A DNA stretch of 64,000 nucleotides from Prorocentrum cordatum (Eukaryota > Sar > Dinophyceae > Prorocentrales > Prorocentraceae). The stretch is from positions 87,283-151,282 of the forward strand of contig CAUYUJ010016055.1 in the NCBI GenBank assembly GCA_963575745.1, given 5' to 3'. A program made the translations under genes and the position numbers. Below are positions 21,905-32,437 of this stretch, in pieces; position 1 is the first letter of the stretch; each line of letters begins with the position of its first letter. Under the pieces are notes generated by a model. The model was not told where the DNA came from. It was given only the letters and a program-made list of their open reading frames with translations, and searched no databases.

Positions 21905-21985
21905 TAACGGGTGACTCCGACGCCGACACCGACGACGACGCCGACGCTGACTCCGACGACGACGACGCCGACGACGACGACGAAT
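21905..21985. repeat. GAC/CGA trinucleotide tract
   Basis: Repeats of CGACGACGC with GACTCC interruptions. It abuts, and seems to replace the left arm of, the family A fragment that follows. Confidence 0.8.
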
Positions 21986-22026
21986 ACGGAAAAGCGTTTC
22001 ACACACGCTGACAGGCTCGGTGGAGT

Positions 22027-22136
22027 TGCTTGGCGCGCGGAGCGCGCTAGTGGCGGCGCTGGAGGCGCTGCCAGGGGGGCCCAGCACAGGTTCAAGAAAT
22101 CCGCGCGGACCTCCAAATGAAAAGTGCATGTTTTTT
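22027..22136. mobile_element. Family A foldback, partial copy 2
   Basis: Only the core (GCGCGCGGAGCGCGC, GGCGGCGCTGGAGGCGC) and right arm (CAAGAAATCCGCGCGGAC) are present. The left arm is missing. Confidence 0.65.
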
Positions 22137-22168
22137 TAATGTGGTTTGTCCTTCCTCTGGTTTCAGAC

Positions 22169-22311
22169 CAGGGCTGGACCTAAACGCTGTCTAGGTGGAC
22201 TTCGGCTATGCTCTGTTTTTCCTTGTGGCAGGGAGGTGCAGGAAAACAGGCAGAGCAGAACAAAAAACATAACGAAAGCAAAACAAAACACAGCATTTAG
22301 GTCCAGCCCAG
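22169..22311. mobile_element. Family M hAT-like element, copy 1 (perfect 8-bp duplication)
   Basis: It begins CAGGGCTGGACCTAAACGC and ends GCATTTAGGTCCAGCCCAG. It is flanked by identical octamers TTTCAGAC at 22161-22168 and 22312-22319. An 8-bp duplication with CAGGG-type ends is the hallmark of hAT transposons. The 143-bp core has no coding capacity, so this is a non-autonomous element. Confidence 0.85.
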
Positions 22312-22326
22312 TTTCAGACCCCAGGC

Positions 22327-22395
22327 TTAAGTCGGGCACGTCCCTCTGCAGATATCCAAAGATAGTCAAAAGATAGCCTGGGGACGAGTTTGGGG
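22327..22395. mobile_element. Family B left-end fragment, copy 3
   Basis: It starts TTAAGTCGGGCACGTCCC and carries AAAGATAGTC and CTGGGGACGAG like other family B left halves. I find no matching right end. Confidence 0.6.
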
Positions 22396-22760
22396 GTATT
22401 TTGGAGCATGTTTTGGAACCTGGCTCGACTGCTCCGAATGTTTCGCCCAACAGCCCCCGCAGAGCGGGACGGGCCCGACCGGACCCCCAGCAGCCGTCGA
22501 CCCGGGGCCGACCCGGTGGCCGTGGCCGCCCCTCCGGCGACGGCGGCCCCTCCCGCTGCGCCGGGGCGGCCGCGCGTGGCCCGAGCGGCCCGGGGCTCTC
22601 GGAGGGCGCGCGGCCTCCGTCGCCCGGGAGCCCGAGGCGGCCCCGCGCCGCACGGCGAGGGCCCGCGGCGTGCGCGCCGCCTCCGGCGGAGGCGGCACGC
22701 CCTGCGAGCGCCGTGGCCTGCGGCCCCATTCCCGGAGATCCAAGGCATTGACAGAAATCA
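22396..22760. other. Very GC-rich anonymous stretch
   Basis: About 360 bp dominated by C and G, open in most frames on both strands. The GC bias explains the long frames and I see no domain. Confidence 0.4.
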
Positions 22761-22905
22761 AGGCGGAGGTTTTTTGCAGTTTTCGGCCTCCAGGGGCCCT
22801 CGCCGGGCCCCGGGACCGTCAAAAAACGACTCAGGATGAGAAGCCGGTCCTGGGGAAGGGGTCGAGATTTCTGGGGACCCCGTATTGAAAAATCACGACG
22901 TCGGA
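22761..22905. repeat. Family C repeat, copy 1
   Basis: It matches 63177-63340: TTTTCGGCCTCCA, GGGGCCCTCGCCGGGCCCCG, GAAGCCGGTCCTGGGGAA, GTCGAGATTTCTGGGGACCCC and AAATCACGAC in the same order. Non-coding. Confidence 0.75.
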
Positions 22906-23051
22906 TCAGTGGGTTTGCAGGACTCGCTCGTGGAGCGCCCGAAGCAGGCCCGCGAGGCCCGCGAGGCCCGCGGTGCTCTGAGCGTGTCTCTCCTGGCGGG
23001 CCTCTTGGGCGCCTCTCGGAGTCTCCTCCGGCGGATGCGGCACGCCTCCGA

Positions 23052-23256
23052 TCGAAGAGGAGAAAACGGCATAAACATGCAAACCTTCGACGCTCCGCGC
23101 GGCGCGGATGTCTTGGATCTGCGCCGGGGCCCCTGGCGGCACCTCCGGCGCCGCCCCCGGCGCGCTCCGCGCTAGAGTGGGGGTCCCGGCGCAAGTCCGA
23201 GGAATCCGCGCGGAGCGTCGAAAGTTTCTGTTTACGTGTTTTTTCCTTCCGCTACT
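23052..23256. mobile_element. Family A foldback, copy 3 (near full length)
   Basis: The left arm GGAGAAAACGGCATAAACAT then CTTCGACGCTCCGCGCGG pairs with the right arm CCGCGCGGAGCGTCGAAAG and TTTACGTGTTTTTTCC. This copy shows the inverted repeat extending beyond CATAAACAT. Confidence 0.75.
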
Positions 23257-23329
23257 GTGGCCCCATTTGCAGGACTCGCTCGTGGAGCGCCCGAAGCAGC
23301 CGGCGCCGCACGCGAGGCCCGCGGTGTGC

Positions 23330-23880
23330 TGAGCGTGCCTCTCCTGGCGGGCCTCTTTGGGGCCTCTTGGAGCCTCTCGGGGCCCCTTGGGGGCCTCGTG
23401 GGGCCTCCTGGGAGCCTCTCGGAGCGAGGGCTCGAAGTGTCCGTGTGGTTCCCCCTGGGCAACCTCTTGGAGCCCTCTTGGGGCCTCCTGGGCCGTCTTG
23501 CAGGCATATTGGGCCGTCTTGGGGCCCCCTTTGGCCCGTTTCGGGACCCGCTTGGAGGCCTCTTGGGGCCATCGTTGGAGTCTCTTGGGCCTTTTTGGAG
23601 CGTCGGGAAGCTGTAAAGGCGAGAAAGCCCAAATCTTTACGCCCAAATCTTTGAAAGTCTTAAGGGAAATCAGTGATGTTTGCCTCTTGGGGCTCTCTTG
23701 GAAGTGCTCTTCGAGGCCTTTTGGGGCGTCTTCCAACCTTCTTGGGCCGTCTGGAGGCCGTAAAGACGTCTTGGACCGATCGTTCGGCGATTCGAGGTCC
23801 TCTTGGACCGTCTTGGGGGCCTCTTGGGGCACTCTTGGCTCGTCTTGGGACTTTTTGGGGCCCCAGGCCCCCCTCAGGAG
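23330..23880. repeat. Family F-like CTTGGGG-type block
   Basis: Degenerate GGCCTCTTGGGGC units throughout. All six frames are partly open because of the repeat. Confidence 0.6.
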
Positions 23881-24854
23881 GGGGTCGTATTCTGACCTGG
23901 GACCCCCCCGCGACTCCCTCAGGATCCCCCCCGAGCGGCGACGACGACGACGTCGACGAAGACGAGTCAAACGGAACAGCCTCGTCCACACGCCGAAAGC
24001 GTCGGCGGATGTGTAAGAGGCGTCGAAAATTCTGGTGTTGAATCGTGGGGGGGCCACAGTAGAATTATCTGGAGCAGGAACAGCCGCAGCGTATGAGCGG
24101 GCTTCGCTTTGCAATATCTGCCTTGTGTCTGGTAGCTGCTTTCCATTATTCTTCGTCAGTGCCACAGTGAATACGTTACGAATTGCCACTCGTCGTATAG
24201 TCAAACGCGTTGGATCCGCCCTCGTGATCAGCACAGTGCGAGCACAATCAAACTAGTGCGGATATTGTGTCATCGTGGAGACAGCAGCACGAGCAATACC
24301 AGCGCCAGACATCAGACAGCAGCTTCAGCAGCATCAGCGGCAGCAGTGGCAGCGGCAGCAGCAGCAGCAGCAGAAAGCGTGCGCAGCTCAACTCAAATTG
24401 CATAAACCACGCGATACGAGTCACACACATATACACCATCGGGCGGGCCCAATACCAGGATGTACCCTTCCACAGCGTTGCGGAACGCTCTCAGAGCGTT
24501 CCGGAGCGATTTGGAACGACCGCGGCTCCCGATACATCCTCCTTGACCGCCTCGGATCTCACACATCACCCATATATCCATCCTGATCCGATGTTGTCCC
24601 TATCTCGGATTCGTTTTGCACCAGTGGCAGGAGCAATGCCAGTAACGTTCATACAAAAGGCGCGTCAGCTGGAACAAGAAAGGCACGAAAACAGCCCGGC
24701 GAGGAGCTCTACAGGTCAACCTACGCCAGCGGCGTCTCGGTCAGCCCGCCGACATTCGGCTGGACGGAGGTGGTCGGCCTGCCACCAGGAGCCGCTTCTT
24801 GCTGGAGAAAGATGGTCGTCCAGATTCTTCTCCCCTCTCCCGCCTACCACTCAG
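23881..24854. other. No supported gene; CAG-rich tract inside
   Basis: A CAGCAG/CATCAG tract lies at 24315-24372 and an ACGACG tract at 23938-23962. A 204-codon plus-strand frame (24267-24881) is Ser/Arg-rich with no domain I recognise. Confidence 0.35.
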
Positions 24855-25012
24855 GAAGAAGAAGAAGAAGCAATGACATAAACATAACCTTTTGGAGGAC
24901 CGCGCAGATTTCTTGGATCGGCATTGGACCCCCTGGCGGAGGTGGGCCCAGCGCCGATCCACGAAATTCGCGCCAACCTTGGAAAGTTTATGTTACATGT
25001 TTCTGCCGCTTT
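24855..25012. mobile_element. Family A foldback, copy 4
   Basis: The left arm ATGACATAAACATAACC then CGCGCAGATTTCTTGGATC pairs with the right arm GATCCACGAAATTCGCGC and AAAGTTTATGTTACATG. The core is shorter than in other copies. Confidence 0.75.
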
Positions 25013-25284
25013 TTGTTACTCTATTCTTCAACCGACCCCCGACCTTATTCAAACCCTTCTCGCCCTCCAACCTCTTCCCAATCTGCCGTTCCTTGTCTCT
25101 GCTCCTTTCAGTTGAAACGCACGCCTTTCCACACCTTGGACAGTGAGCCTCTGTCATCACCAATGCCAGCAACGATACTTATTCCAGAACATGGGTGCAC
25201 ACACCAGACACTAAGCCAAGTCTTGGGTACTTTAGATTTTGTTTTTGACAGGCACGGCGGAAGTGATACCATGTTGTCCGATGT

Positions 25285-25690
25285 GTAATGCACGTGGCGC
25301 AAGTGGTGCACTTGGCACATCTGCACTTGGCGCACCAGCCACACGTGGCGCACCTGGCTTAGCAGGCGCTGGTGCACGTGGCGCACCTTGCGCACGCGGC
25401 GCGTGCGGCGCACCTGGCCCAGCAGGCGCTGCTGCACGTGGCGCACCTTGCGCACGCGGCGCAGTGGCGCACCTGCACTGGGCACCAGGCACACCTTGCG
25501 CAGCTGGCGGAGGAGGAGGAGGAGGAGGAGGAGGAGGAGGAGGAGGAGGAGCACACCTGGCGCCCACGACGCACGACACGCCCGTCGCACGGGCCCGCGT
25601 TGGCGCAGTTGGCGCGCGGGGCGAGCCTCGCGCACCCTGGCGCACCAGGCGCACGCTTGCCGCACTTGCGACGTGGAGCTCCGGGTGCCC
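25285..25690. repeat. GCGCACCTGGC minisatellite with embedded GGA run
   Basis: Units close to GTGGCGCACCTTGCGCACGC repeat from 25285 to 25500 and 25550 to 25690. A GGA run sits between (25506-25552). Confidence 0.85.
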
Positions 25691-25844
25691 CGTGTGTTCT
25701 TCCTCTTCCTCCTACCTCCTCCTCCTCCTCCCCCTCCTCCTCCCTCCTCCCTCCTCCCTCCCTCCTTCCTCCGCCCCTCCCTCCTCCCCTCCTCCCTCCT
25801 CCTTGCGGTGTAAGTGAACAAGGGGGTTCTCGGGGCTCAGGAGG

Positions 25845-26012
25845 CGGGGGTCAGTGCAAACAGAGGTCAGCCAGAGCGCCAGATCTTGCAGGGTCCTGCC
25901 GAGCCAGGGGCGGGCGCAGGATCCTGCAGGATCCTGCAAGAGCTTGCAGGATCCTGCCAGGCCTGATTGACCCGGGTTTGGATTGACCCGGGTCAGTAGA
26001 CCCACGAGGTTC
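25845..26012. mobile_element. Family E repeat, copy 1
   Basis: It opens GGGGGTCAGTGCAAAC and closes GACCCGGGTCAGTAGACCCAC. The centre repeats GCAGGATCCTGC, a perfect palindrome. It is shared with 35438-35595 and 38186-38391. Confidence 0.7.
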
Positions 26013-26090
26013 GTGCTTTTTGTTTGTGGAAGTTGACCGTTCTTTTTCTTCTCCCCTGCCCCTCCTCCTCTCCCAGAGGAAGACGAAAGG

Positions 26091-26236
26091 GCATATGTCT
26101 AAATTGTCGGAGCTCCGCACGGATTCCTAGGATCCGCACCAGAGGCGCCGCCCTTGGCGCGCTCCGCGCGCCAGGGAGGGAGGTTTTAGCGCAGATCCAA
26201 GAAATCCGCGCAGACATCGGACAGTTTATGTTTCTG
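26091..26236. mobile_element. Family A foldback, copy 5
   Basis: The left arm CGGAGCTCCGCACGGATTCC and right arm CAAGAAATCCGCGCAGAC enclose GGCGCCGCCCTTGGCGCGC. It ends ACAGTTTATGTTTC. Confidence 0.7.
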
Positions 26237-26473
26237 CATTGATTTCCTGTCCCATTCTCCCATCCGTTTCCCTCGTTCCCTTCTTTTCCATCCCGGTTCT
26301 TTTCGGGTTCCCGTGCCGCATGCCCGAATGTGCCCGTCCCCGTTTTGGTGCGGTATCGAGCGGGTCGCAATATTGGTTGTTCCGAAGCCGTTGGGGGCGA
26401 GATTTGTAAGAGGCCGCGGCTGGTTGCTCGAGGGAGGCACGCGCGCATGACCATACCAGAGAGGGAAGGACGA

Positions 26474-26582
26474 CGATGGAGGAGGAAGAGGAGGGAGGAG
26501 GAGGAGCAGGAGAGGAGGAGGAGGAGGAGCAGGAGGAGGAGGAGGAGGAGCAGGAGGAGGAGGAGAAGGAGGAGGAGGAGGA
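26474..26582. repeat. GGA/GAG array bordering family H unit 1
   Basis: Near-pure purine triplets ending directly at the family H sequence. Confidence 0.95.
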
Positions 26583-27362
26583 CCAGTGTAAACCCATGAG
26601 TCGTCAACGATGTTGGAATAAGCCCTCCCTCCAAGCTCCCTCTTTCATAGGCCTCTACAACTGTTCATTTCCACAGGGAATTGCCTCGTTCGAAGACAAC
26701 CGTTTGAAGACCTTGAAGCATGCCAAAACATTGTTCTCGCGATTCCAACGCCACGGATGAATCTGAGAGTTGCGTCTTGACGATCCTGAATCGTACCAGA
26801 ACGCCATTCTTGGGACTTCAACACAGCGAATCAACGTAACTGTTGCGCCCGCATGATCTAGAATCCTTTCAAAACACCCGTTTTTGGTACGTTGATGATG
26901 GGAACCGGTGAAACTTTTGGAAGTTTGGTAAACGAAAGTGCGCGGCGCTGCGGCGAGAGCCACATGTTGAAAAGGAACCGCCCTCAATCCGTGGAACTCT
27001 CGCGTTTTTTACAGCGACTGTGCGCCGCGCTAAGGCGAGAGCCACATTTTGAAAACGACCCGCCCTCACATCCGTGAAGCTCTTGCAAATATTTAGAACG
27101 AATGTGCCTCGCGCTAAGGCGAGAGCCACATTTTGAAAACGGCCCGCCCTCAATCCGTGAAACTCTTGCACTTTGTTCAAACGAATGGGCGCCACGCTAG
27201 GGCGACAGCCACATTTTGAAAACCACCCGCCCTGCATCTGTGAAACTGTTGCCAATCTTAAGCTTCAGAGTCATACATGGTGAGGAAGTCTCAGGCGAAA
27301 TGCCCGGACCGCCCTAAAAATTGGCCTCGGGTGAGACAGGGAGAAGTCATGGATAATGAAAG
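26583..27362 (-). mobile_element. Family H unit 1, between two GAG arrays
   Basis: About 780 bp. One half reads CCAGTGTAAACCCATGAGTC, TGCCTCGTTCGAAGACAACC and AAGCATGCCAAAAC. The other half has four diverged 80-bp tandem subunits (26937-27260) with GCTAAGGCGAGAGCCACAT. Both borders run straight into GGA arrays. The same arrangement in opposite orientation is at 43936-44556 and, longer, at 28401-29610. No coding frame. Confidence 0.75.
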
Positions 27363-27580
27363 AGGATGGAGGAGGAGGAGGAGGAGGAGGAGGAGGAGGA
27401 GGAGGAGGAGGAGGAGGAGGAGGAGGACAAGGAGGAGGGAGGAAGGGAGGGAAGGAGGGAGGGAGCGAGGGAGGGAGGGAGGGAGGGGGGGAAGGGAGGG
27501 AGGGAGGGAGGGGGGGGGGGGAGGGAGGGAAGGAGGGAGGGATGGACGGAGGGAGGAGGAGGAGGAGGAGGAGGCGGCAG
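27363..27580. repeat. GGA array grading into GGGA
   Basis: About 20 GGA units then GGGA/GGAA tetramers. Confidence 0.95.
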
Positions 27581-27814
27581 GGCAGAAGGACCGTAGAAGG
27601 AAAACGAGGAGGGAGGAGGAGAGGTGCGGGCGCTTCAGACGCTGATTGCGTACGCAGCGGCTAGAGAATGTGCGGGTGTTCGTCTCCAACAGCTTGTAGC
27701 GGACCATCCCGAGCAAAGAAGCGCATCCAGCGCCGATAGTCCGTGCTGCCAAGGGGGAGCACCTCTCCCCAAGCAAGTCGATCGTGTTCTCCGCGCATCC
27801 AGATGCTGCAGAGG

Positions 27815-28032
27815 CGCGCTTCTGGAGGAGGAGGGAGGAGGAGGAGGGAGGAGGGAGGAGGAGGGAAGAGGGAGGAGGGAGGAGGGAGGAGGAGCAGGGG
27901 ATGAGGTGGCAACGAGGACGGATGAGGGAGGAAAGAGAGGGGGAGTGGGGAGAGGGATGGAAGCAGTGGGGGGGATGAGGTGGCAGCGAGGACGGAACGA
28001 AGGAGAACAGGGAGGGGGAGGGAAGGTGAGAG

Positions 28033-28065
<33 letters not shown>
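27815..28065. repeat. Purine-rich repeats with a GA dinucleotide run
   Basis: GGAGGGAGGA-type units precede a pure GA run at about 28036-28061. Confidence 0.85.
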
Positions 28066-28068
<3 letters not shown>

Positions 28069-28363
28069 GGACGAAGGGGGAGGGCAGCAGGGACGGCGGC
28101 AGGGCAGGGGGATGCGAATGCAGGGAAGGCCAGAGCAGAGCCCCATGCGAACAGCCCGTCGTCGGCGGCCATCGGCTTCGTGGCGCTCACAGCGCCCACG
28201 GGGCCCAGGCAGAGCACTGCACACGTGCCTGCTGTAGCGTGGTTCGGTTCGGGCTGAGCCAGGCGAGCACTTCGTCGTCTGTTTTTGATCTCGTCGGTTC
28301 CATTCCATTCTGGAGCTGCGGCCCCATGCAGAAGTACGATCGCAACTTCTTCCGTCGCCAGAC

Positions 28364-28400
28364 CTCTCCCTCCTCCTCCTCCTCCTCCTCCTCCTCCTTT
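28364..28400. repeat. CTC array at the left border of family H unit 2
   Basis: About a dozen CTC units directly preceding the H sequence. Confidence 0.9.
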
Positions 28401-29610
28401 TTCTCCTCTTCCCCCGTTGCTTTTCCTCACAAGCAACTCCCCCCTGTCGCGCCCCGAGGCCCGTCGGAAGGGCGGCCTGGGCGTTTCACTTGAGCTTCCC
28501 TTGCCATAAATGATCCCAGAGCTCAGAAATTGGCCACAGTTTCACGGATTGAGGGCAGGTCGTTTTCCAAATGTGGCTTTTAGCGCCGCGTCTTAAAATA
28601 ATGCAGGGATTTCATTGATGTAGGGCAGGTCATTTTCAAAATGTGGCTCTGGCCCTAGCGCTGCGCACATTCGTATCCAAATGAACCCGGCGCGACCTCA
28701 ATTAGGGCAAGTTTTCTATTGCGTGGGCGCAGTGCTTGGCATGGTTTGGCAGTGTTTTGCATTGCTTTGCATTGCTTTGCACTGTTTTGCAAAACTTGGC
28801 GTTGCTTGCGATTACTGGGCATTGCTTGGCATTAACTGGCATCGAATCTGGTGTGGTGGTGGCGGTCAACCCGAGGAACCCGAGGATCTTCGAGGAGCGG
28901 ACAACGAATCAATAGGAGGCACCAGGAACGGGGAACCCGAGGAACCTGGGAAAGCCGAGGAACTTGGGGAACCCGAGGAACTTCTGCGATACGGGCAATA
29001 GGAGGCACCGGGGGTGGGGAACCCGAGGAACCCGAGGAACCTCCGAGCAACGGGCAAAGTAACAATAGGAGGCACCAACCGTCAACCAAGTAAGAACCTC
29101 TTAGGCAAGCAGAACTGGGGAAATTGTAAGAGCTTCACGGGTTGAGGGTGGTTCCTTTTCAACATGTTGTTCTCGCCTTAGCGCCTTGCACATTCGTTGT
29201 AAAAAATGCGAGAGCGTCACGCATTGAGGGTGGTTATTTTTCGAAGTGTTGTCCTCGCTTTAGCGCCATGCACATTCGTTTTGAACACTTGCAACAATTT
29301 CACGGGCTCCCATACATAACGCACCAGCAACCGCGTTTCGGAACGATTCAGGATTGTCAGGGCGCAACAGTTACAATGATTCGCGGTGTTGAAGTCCCAT
29401 GAATGGCGTTCTGACACATCAGTCAGGTTGATTCGTTGCCTTGAAGTTACGAAAATGGTGCTTTGGCAACGCTTCAGGATGTTCAAATGGTTGTCTCCCA
29501 ACGGGGCACTTCCCTCAATAAAAATGAATCCCTGTAGGGGCCTGCGAAGAGGGAGCTTGAAGAGAGGGCTTCTGTCAAACTCATTGATGAGTCTTGGGTT
29601 TACACCAGTC
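28401..29610 (+). mobile_element. Family H unit 2, enlarged by an internal minisatellite
   Basis: It starts like the other units (GTCGCGCCCCGAGGCC, then TTCACGGATTGAGGGCAGGT with ATGTGGCT subunits) and ends AACTCATTGATGAGTCTTGGGTTTACAC before a CTC array. Between 28735 and 29095 it carries TTTGCATTGC repeats and a 75-90 bp tandem repeat with CAATAGGAGGCACC and AACCCGAGGAACC. Confidence 0.65.
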
Positions 29611-29665
29611 CTCCTCCTCCTCCTCCTCCTCCTCCTCCTCCTCATCATCATCATCATCATCATCG
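29611..29665. repeat. CTC then ATC array at the right border of family H unit 2
   Basis: CTC units to 29642 change to ATC units. Confidence 0.95.
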
Positions 29666-29779
29666 CTATCATCCCTGGCCCCCCGCCTCCACGCCCCTCA
29701 CCTCCCTGTCCTCATCTTCCTTCCCGTGCCCTTCCCACTATGCCCACCCACCCACCCGTCTCGTCTTCCTCTGTTTCAC

Positions 29780-30515
29780 TTTGAGGCTTTCTTGAGGGCC
29801 TCTGTGGGCAAGCTCGGGGAGCATTTGAGCAACACGAGGGGTCTTTTGGACAATCTTTCGGCCTCCTGGGGCCACATTGGGGCATCGTGGGGCCATCATG
29901 CGCCGTCCTGCTGTCGGACCGGAAGTAACATCTTGGGATCCTCTTGGCACGCTCCTGGGGCGCTATTCAGGGCATTTGTACCGTCTTGGAGTTCTTCTTG
30001 GGACTCTCTTTGGCGCTCTTGGAGCCGTCTGGAGGTCCTGGAAGGTCACCAGAAGCGCAGAGTCGAGAAAGCAACATCTGTTAAAATGTCTTTCGATTCA
30101 CGGATTTTGAGCTCTCGGCGGTAGCCCATGGGGGTCTTTGTGGCCAGTTGGAGCCGTTTTCGGGCCATCTTCTGGCATCTCGGAAGCATGTTGGAGACCA
30201 TCTTGATTCACCTTCGGCAATGTTGTGTTATGTGGGGAGCCATCCTGGGGTATCTGCAACCAAGTTGAAGCCATCCGACCGTTCGGTGGATCAGGGCCAA
30301 GATTCCAGGGAATGGGTAGGGGGAGGTGTCAATTTCCCCAAGGGACCGCCATTACCTATCTCGCTCACTCCCACCCACCCTCCCACACCCGATATTCAGC
30401 ATAAGCAGAGGCCGCCATCAGATGGACAGCCATCAATGCCTCCCAGCAGAGGGGGGAAGAGGGGTTTGGGAAGAGCTGCCCCTTTAAACCACCAACGCCC
30501 AAAGTGTGGCGGGAT
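29780..30515. repeat. Family F-like block with right end only
   Basis: Degenerate CTTGGGG units to 30260. At 30481-30515 the sequence TTTAAACCACCAACGCCCAA then GTGTGGCGGGATT matches the right terminus of family F. No left terminus was found. Confidence 0.55.
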
Positions 30516-30788
30516 TGCAGCCCTATTTCATGGAACTTGGATCTTCCGTGCATCAGATTTTCTTGGCACCCGACGTTCAGGAATCCCAATGCAGTAAGGC
30601 AACGCTCAAACACACATGCTGCCTGATAAGAGCAAGAGCTCTTCGCAGCCTGGCATCCCCGCAGTGTGGCCAGCATGCAACCCATCGCCCGCACGCCGAC
30701 TGGCACGCTGCCAAGGAGGATGGGGGGCGGTAAGGGAAGTATTCTCTGAGGGAGGCAGGAAAAGCGAGGGGAAATTTGCAGCCCAGTG

Positions 30789-30947
30789 TTAGGTCGGGCG
30801 TGCCCCCCCACAGGGGGATTTTGGACGACAAATAAAACATTGTCAAAACAGATTCAAACATAGTCCGATATGGTCAAAGAGTCGTCCCCTGACCATGATT
30901 TGACTATCTTTGAATACTCATCCTGTAGAGAGACACACCCGAGTTAA
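30789..30947 (-). mobile_element. Family B TIR element, copy 4 (reverse orientation)
   Basis: The left end TTAGGTCGGGCGTGCCCC and right end GACACACCCGAGTTAA are inverted. The AT-rich core is in the opposite direction to copy 1. The flanking octamers GCCCAGTG and GTCTAGTG match at six of eight positions. Confidence 0.75.
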
Positions 30948-31562
30948 GTCTAGTGCCCATGATATTGCACCGGCTGGGCATGGGCGCGAGCGAGGGCTGC
31001 GTCGGACTCCCAGCGCCAGGGCCGAAGGGCTGGAAGCCCGCACCACTCCTCCTCGCCCCCTGGTGGCGTGCCGTCGAACAGCTCCGTCGAGACGCCCAGG
31101 GCCTCGGGCCAAAAGGTGCGGCTCTTGGCCTGCCAGCGTGGTCATCTGCGGCAGGCTGGTGTCGTGCCGACGCGGCGGCGACCCCCAGCCTCGGTGTTCG
31201 CCAGTGGCCCAGCAGCGGCCAACACGGAACGATCGGGCGATCGACAGAGTGCCAATCACTCGATGTGGACCGACCCACACGGTGTCAGAAAAACCCTCGC
31301 AGGGGTCGTCACCACACGAGCTTGCTGCACCGACGCGCTGGGTCCTCCGCCTGCCGCCTCCTCCCCGCGATGGCTCCGAGGGCCGCCCCCGTCCAGAGGG
31401 GAGGAGTATAGGGCACCTCCCTGCAGTGGAGGCCCGTCGCCTCCTCTTGGGGGGGGACCTGGACGCCTCCGGGATGCTCTCCGCCCCAAAAGCCCTTTGC
31501 CTTCCCCTGAGGCAGGCCCGGGACGAGGAGATGAAGGCCGTTCAGCTCGACTGCACGTAAGG
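30948..31562. other. Open GC-rich stretch, no gene recognised
   Basis: A 216-codon plus frame (30910-31560) ends just before family B copy 5. It is Arg/Pro/Ala-rich, lacks any motif I know, and the minus strand is equally open. I treat it as non-coding with low certainty. Confidence 0.35.
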
Positions 31563-32187
31563 TTAAGTTGGGCACGCCCCTCTACAGGAGGAATATTCGA
31601 GAATAGTACAAAAGTCGTATGGGGACGACTGTTTGACTATTTTTGAGTTTTCTTGGGATCTTGTTTGACTATTGTAATGGCCTCCAGCCAGTGCCGCCGA
31701 TCGGGGGGGCTCCGGATTCGGAGATCTTCGCGGCTTTGTGGCCTCCTCCCTCCTCGATTATTCCGGTCCTCTTCCTTCTCCTCTGGGTGGGTGCCTGGAG
31801 CGGTCCCGGAGGGGGTCCGGGGAGGGCTCCAAGGGGAGAGTCTTCGGGGCGGTAGCGGCTAGACAGGGACACCCCGAAACATCTTGGGGATGCGCAAATC
31901 ACTAAGAAACGCCAGATGGAGGACCGCCCACCCCCTCCCCCCCTTCCCCGGGGGTGGTCCGGATGCGCAAATCATGAAGAAAAGGCCAGATGGCCCCCCC
32001 CCTTCCCCAGCAGAGGCACCCCAGCGGCCCCCCTCCAAGCAGAGCTGAAGCTCTTGCTTAGGCTCAGAGCTGAATCTCTTGCTGAGGCTCCTTGTAGTTC
32101 ACACGATTTTGGGTATTCTTGGAATATGTTTTTGACTATTTCAATTTTTTCCTCAAGTCCCCCTGTAGGGGGACAGGCCCGACCTAA
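31563..32187 (+). mobile_element. Family B element, copy 5, carrying about 400 bp of extra DNA
   Basis: The left end TTAAGTTGGGCACGCCCC and right end GGACAGGCCCGACCTAA are bordered by identical octamers ACGTAAGG (31555-31562 and 32188-32195), so this is one insertion of 625 bp. The usual 150-bp core is split near 31680 and 32092. The GC-rich DNA between contains an internal duplication (GGATGCGCAAATCA at about 31894 and 31962) and a tandem GCTGAAGCTCTTGCT motif. Confidence 0.85.
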
Positions 32188-32200
32188 ACGTAAGGGTGGT

Positions 32201-32437
32201 CAGCGTTCTCGTATTCACTGTTTTGCCGATCGGCGCGGGCCCGCGCATCCCCCCTACCTCCTTCCCCATGGGGCAGATATTGCCTGTTTTGGGCGCCCGT
32301 TTCGAGCAGGTGGAGTCTCCCCCACAGGACACGCACTGTTTGCAAACAGTCGCACTGAGCAGAGGTCTGGAGCCAGACACCCCCCTCCTCCCCTCTTCCG
32401 CCCAATGTCGACGAAACGCCGAAAAAGAAAACGCTCA
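32201..32437. mobile_element. Family G repeat, copy 2
   Basis: The ends CAGCGTTCTCGTATTC and GAAAAAGAAAACGCT are imperfectly inverted. The internal landmarks match copies at 16980 and 42847. It starts 6 bp after the target duplication of family B copy 5. Confidence 0.75.

Noticed and set aside
22163-23194. 343-codon minus-strand frame
   Set aside because: It runs through a hAT-like element, a family B end, GC-rich filler and repeats C and A, so it is a composition effect.
24267-24881. 204-codon Ser/Gln/Arg-rich frame
   Set aside because: Its first part is a CAG tract, the rest lacks motifs, and a family A element overlaps its end. Evidence is too weak for a gene.
26937-27260. CRISPR-like spaced repeats
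   Set aside because: The 80-bp subunits are diverged and contiguous, with no constant repeat and unique spacers, and the genome is eukaryotic. The same reasoning applies to 28860-29095.
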